Assembly: GCA_005879045.1 (NCBI GenBank)
Contig: VBLV01000085.1
Span: forward strand, 1 to 7,714
Source of the DNA: Methanobacteriota archaeon
GTDB taxonomy: Archaea > Thermoplasmatota > Thermoplasmata > RBG-16-68-12
Length of the DNA: 7,714 nt
Direction of reading: 5' to 3'
Both the position numbers and the translations under genes were made by a program. Within the stretch, counting starts at the first letter, position 1. Every line of letters begins with the position of its first letter. The notes beneath the pieces are model-generated. The model worked only from the letters and a program-made list of their open reading frames with translations, was not told the origin of the DNA and did no database searches. This document shows, piece after piece, positions 6,085 to 7,714 of the stretch.

Positions 6085-6762
6085 TCAGGAGGCCGTCTGC
6101 GCAGGGGAGGGCCTCGCGACTTTCGCCAAGTCCTGGCTCCGGAGGAAGCCTTCGAACATCACCGCAATCCCGACGAGTTCTCCGACATACAAGGCCCAGG
6201 AAATGTTGAATCGGGCGAGGGATCCGCCAGCGGCGATAATCAGCGCTCCGATCCCGATCCACAAGTTGAACGACAGCCGAGATCGCCAGTACGAGTATGC
6301 AGCGACCCCGATCAGGGCGACGCTTCCGGGGACCGTGAACAGGGGCGAGAAAATCCGCACGTTGTCGGGCAGTGCCGTTCCAGCGACCGGAATCGCGGAG
6401 GCGAGTGCGTCCGTGTTGACGGTCGCCCCGGCGACGGCCGCGGCGAACCCCGCGAAGATCACCGCGGTATATAGGGCGAACCCGACGCCCGCGCGGCGGT
6501 GGACGAGGAACACGGAGCCGATTCCCAGGACCGCGACGAGGGGCGCTGCTACGAGATAGTAGATCTTGTACACGGTGACGGACCATCCGTACGCTTCGGC
6601 CAGAAACTGGGTGAACGCCGCGATCGCGTACAGACCTAATCCCAACGACCAGGCCAACTGGTACGGTCTCCGTCGACCCAGCCATTGCGCCAACACGAGG
6701 GACGCGAACGCGAGACTGATTACCGTGGCGCCGAGCGAAATCGCGGCGCCCTCGAAACTCAT
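6085..6762 (-). CDS. Seven-transmembrane protein of unknown function
   Basis: I cannot place this 225-residue protein in a named family. Seven hydrophobic segments are visible at about residues 5-27, 35-56, 65-87, 92-114, 139-158, 165-183 and 187-207. Basic residues sit in the 1-2 loop (GRRRPY), 3-4 loop (HRRAG), 5-6 loop (WRSRLS) and the C-terminal tail, so the positive-inside rule predicts N-terminus outside and C-terminus inside. The longest outside loop is 115-138. The last helix (about 187-207) has no lysine, so a retinal protein is unlikely. Conserved-looking polar or aromatic positions include RRPYQLAWSLG (31-41) and YKIYYL (65-70), but I see no catalytic motif. It has its own TATA-like box about 28 bp upstream and ends 39 bp before the ligase gene. 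A sensor, a small-molecule transporter or a structural membrane protein are all open; location between epimerase and ligase is only a hint. Confidence 0.8.
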   Translation of the reverse strand: MSFEGAAISLGATVISLAFASLVLAQWLGRRRPYQLAWSLGLGLYAIAAFTQFLAEAYGWSVTVYKIYYLVAAPLVAVLGIGSVFLVHRRAGVGFALYTAVIFAGFAAAVAGATVNTDALASAIPVAGTALPDNVRIFSPLFTVPGSVALIGVAAYSYWRSRLSFNLWIGIGALIIAAGGSLARFNISWALYVGELVGIAVMFEGFLRSQDLAKVARPSPAQTAS

Positions 6763-6786
6763 CGCCCGCGCACACCGGGACGGCTC

Positions 6787-6795
6787 GGATAAACC
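6787..6795 (-). promoter_or_regulatory. TATA box of the seven-helix membrane protein gene
   Basis: On the minus strand GGTTTATCC, with TTTATC at 6793-6788, lies in the 51-bp gap after the epimerase stop. Its centre is about 28 bp before the ATG at 6762. Purine-rich GAAGAAGG directly upstream could be a BRE. There is no good Shine-Dalgarno before the ATG (TGTGCGCGGGCG), again pointing to a leaderless message that is separate from the mutase-epimerase transcript. Confidence 0.6.
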
Positions 6796-6813
6796 TTCTT
6801 CGCGGCGGTCAGC

Positions 6814-7242
6814 CTAATCCCGCTGACTCCGACGGGTCCGCGCCCGAGGTTCCTCGACGAGTTCGAGGAGGACGCCGTGGAGCGACCGAGGGTGGACGAA
6901 CGCGACGAGCCGTCCCTCCGAGCCGCGCCGGGGCTCCGCGTCGACGAGCTCGAATCCCCCTTGCCGCAGCCGGGTCATCTCCTGGCGAATGTCCTCGCAC
7001 GCGAACGCGAGATGATGAAGTCCCTCTCCCCGCCGCTCGATGAACCGCGCGATCATGCCGTCGGGCTGAAGGGACTCGAGGAGCTCGACGCGAACGGCCC
7101 CCGACCGGAGGAAGGCCACGCGGACGCCCTGCGAGGGCACCTCTTGCGTAACGTCCGGGTCGAGACCGAGGCGCCGATATCCTTCGAGCGCCTCCTGGAG
7201 GCTCTTCACCGCAATGCCGACGTGGTGGGCAGGTCCGATCAT
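6814..7242 (-). CDS. mce: Methylmalonyl-CoA epimerase
   Basis: This enzyme interconverts (S)- and (R)-methylmalonyl-CoA, linking the carboxylase product to the mutase substrate. The 142 residues form the two-module vicinal-oxygen-chelate (glyoxalase-like) fold typical of the family. HHVGIAV at 6-12 carries the first metal histidine (H7 by position). VELLES (52-57) and RRGEGLHHLAF (70-80) follow, with H76/H77 holding the second histidine. GRLVAFVHPRSLHGVLLEL (110-128) ends in E127, the expected metal glutamate. After about residue 131 a short Arg-rich tail follows. The ATG overlaps the stop of the mutase gene as ATGA, so the two are translationally coupled and form one operon. Other glyoxalase-fold proteins are possible in principle, but the mutase partner and the GEGLHH and HPxS motifs make the assignment firm. 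Confidence 0.94.
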   Translation of the reverse strand: MIGPAHHVGIAVKSLQEALEGYRRLGLDPDVTQEVPSQGVRVAFLRSGAVRVELLESLQPDGMIARFIERRGEGLHHLAFACEDIRQEMTRLRQGGFELVDAEPRRGSEGRLVAFVHPRSLHGVLLELVEEPRARTRRSQRD

Positions 7243-7714
7243 ACTTCTTGCCTCGGCTTGTACGTGCCGAAGACCGTCCGCAAGACGTCGCTGATCTCAC
7301 CCAGCGTCGCCTTGGCTCGGACCGAATCCAAGATCGCCGGCACCAGGTTCCCGTCGGACCGGGCTTCGTCCTCGAGGCGGTGGAGATGCGAGTCGACCTC
7401 CCCCGGGCTGCGCTTCGCCCGAAAGGCGCGCACCCGCCGGACGCGTTCCGGTTCGAGACGCGGGTCCGGCTTCGGGAGCGGGACTCGCTCTTCCCCCTCG
7501 ACGTAGGCATTCACCCCGACGATCATCCGCTCGCCGCGCTCGAGCTCGACTTGGACCCGGTACGCCGAATCCGCGATCTGGCGCTGGACCCAACCGGTCT
7601 CGATCGCCTTGAGCATCCCGCCGCGGCGGTCCGTCTCCCGGATCAAGTCGGCCGCCTCCGCCTCCAGGCGGTCCGTGAGCGATTCGATCGTGAACGAACC
7701 GCCGACCGGATCGA
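7239..7714 (-). CDS. mcmA: Methylmalonyl-CoA mutase large subunit, C-terminal end (partial)
   Basis: This is the catalytic large subunit of the B12-dependent mutase that isomerises (R)-methylmalonyl-CoA to succinyl-CoA. Only the last 158 or so residues are here; the 5' part lies beyond the right edge. The visible part begins DPVGGSFTIESLTDRLE and runs through GGMLKAIETGWVQRQIADSAY, RGERMIVGVNAY, a linker with HLHRLEDEAR, and ends GEISDVLRTVFGTYKP. These are the hallmark closing motifs of the TIM-barrel domain. The protein stops there, with no DxHxxG cobalamin-binding domain, so the B12 domain must come from a separate small subunit gene, the usual archaeal arrangement. The frame is open to the window edge; the internal ATG near 7615 and the TTG at 7646 are not starts. 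The stop overlaps the epimerase start by 4 bases (ATGA). Confidence 0.94.
   Translation of the reverse strand, partial: DPVGGSFTIESLTDRLEAEAADLIRETDRRGGMLKAIETGWVQRQIADSAYRVQVELERGERMIVGVNAYVEGEERVPLPKPDPRLEPERVRRVRAFRAKRSPGEVDSHLHRLEDEARSDGNLVPAILDSVRAKATLGEISDVLRTVFGTYKPRQEV

Noticed and set aside
6085..6762. Microbial rhodopsin or heliorhodopsin
   Set aside because: Seven helices but no lysine in the last helix and no retinal-pocket motif.
5303..6775. Minus-strand open frame of 490 codons across the ligase and seven-helix genes
   Set aside because: Arg/Gly/Pro-rich, low-complexity translation in another frame of two convincing genes; an out-of-frame shadow.

Overview
High-GC (my estimate is low to mid 60s percent) chromosomal window that looks archaeal, most likely a GC-rich member of the Thermoplasmatota or a related euryarchaeal lineage. 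Four lines point that way. Several genes have TATA-like boxes about 24-29 bp before the start codon, as in archaeal leaderless transcripts. The first plus-strand gene cluster contains a protein resembling the archaeal DUF531 family. The carboxylase is split into separate biotin carboxylase, biotin carrier and carboxyltransferase genes. The methylmalonyl-CoA mutase large subunit ends without a B12 domain. The phylum is inferred; no rRNA or other marker is present.

Layout. Positions 1-1665 read on the plus strand: a small two-helix membrane protein (72-326), a DUF531-like gene broken by a frameshift (386-914), and a GTP cyclohydrolase II (ribA, 1003-1665). Everything from 1610 to the right edge reads on the minus strand. 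In transcription order this is: the 3' end of the methylmalonyl-CoA mutase large subunit (7714-7239), methylmalonyl-CoA epimerase (7242-6814), a seven-helix membrane protein with its own promoter (6762-6085), a biotin-protein ligase with its own promoter (6045-5311), the carboxyltransferase subunit of a propionyl-CoA carboxylase (5208-3631), biotin carboxylase (3620-2091) and biotin carrier protein (2119-1610). The two blocks converge, and ribA and the carrier gene overlap tail to tail by 56 bp. Coding density is very high; no non-coding stretch exceeds about 100 bp.

How the genes work together. The minus-strand block is a nearly complete propionyl-CoA to succinyl-CoA route. The ligase attaches biotin to Lys128 of the carrier. 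The biotin carboxylase carboxylates that biotin using ATP and bicarbonate. The carboxyltransferase moves the carboxyl group to propionyl-CoA (possibly also acetyl-CoA), giving (S)-methylmalonyl-CoA. The epimerase converts it to the R form, and the B12-dependent mutase isomerises that to succinyl-CoA. The mutase small (B12-binding) subunit is not in the window. The route could run in propionate, odd-chain or branched amino-acid breakdown, or in reverse in a biosynthetic pathway; the window does not decide.

No mobile element, CRISPR array, tRNA, rRNA or clear repeat family was seen, and no clearly new biological system. The points most worth a second look are the broken DUF531-like gene, the antisense overlap of ribA and the carrier gene, the split carboxylase alpha subunit, a biotin ligase with an apparently shortened segment, and the unassigned seven-helix protein inside the module.
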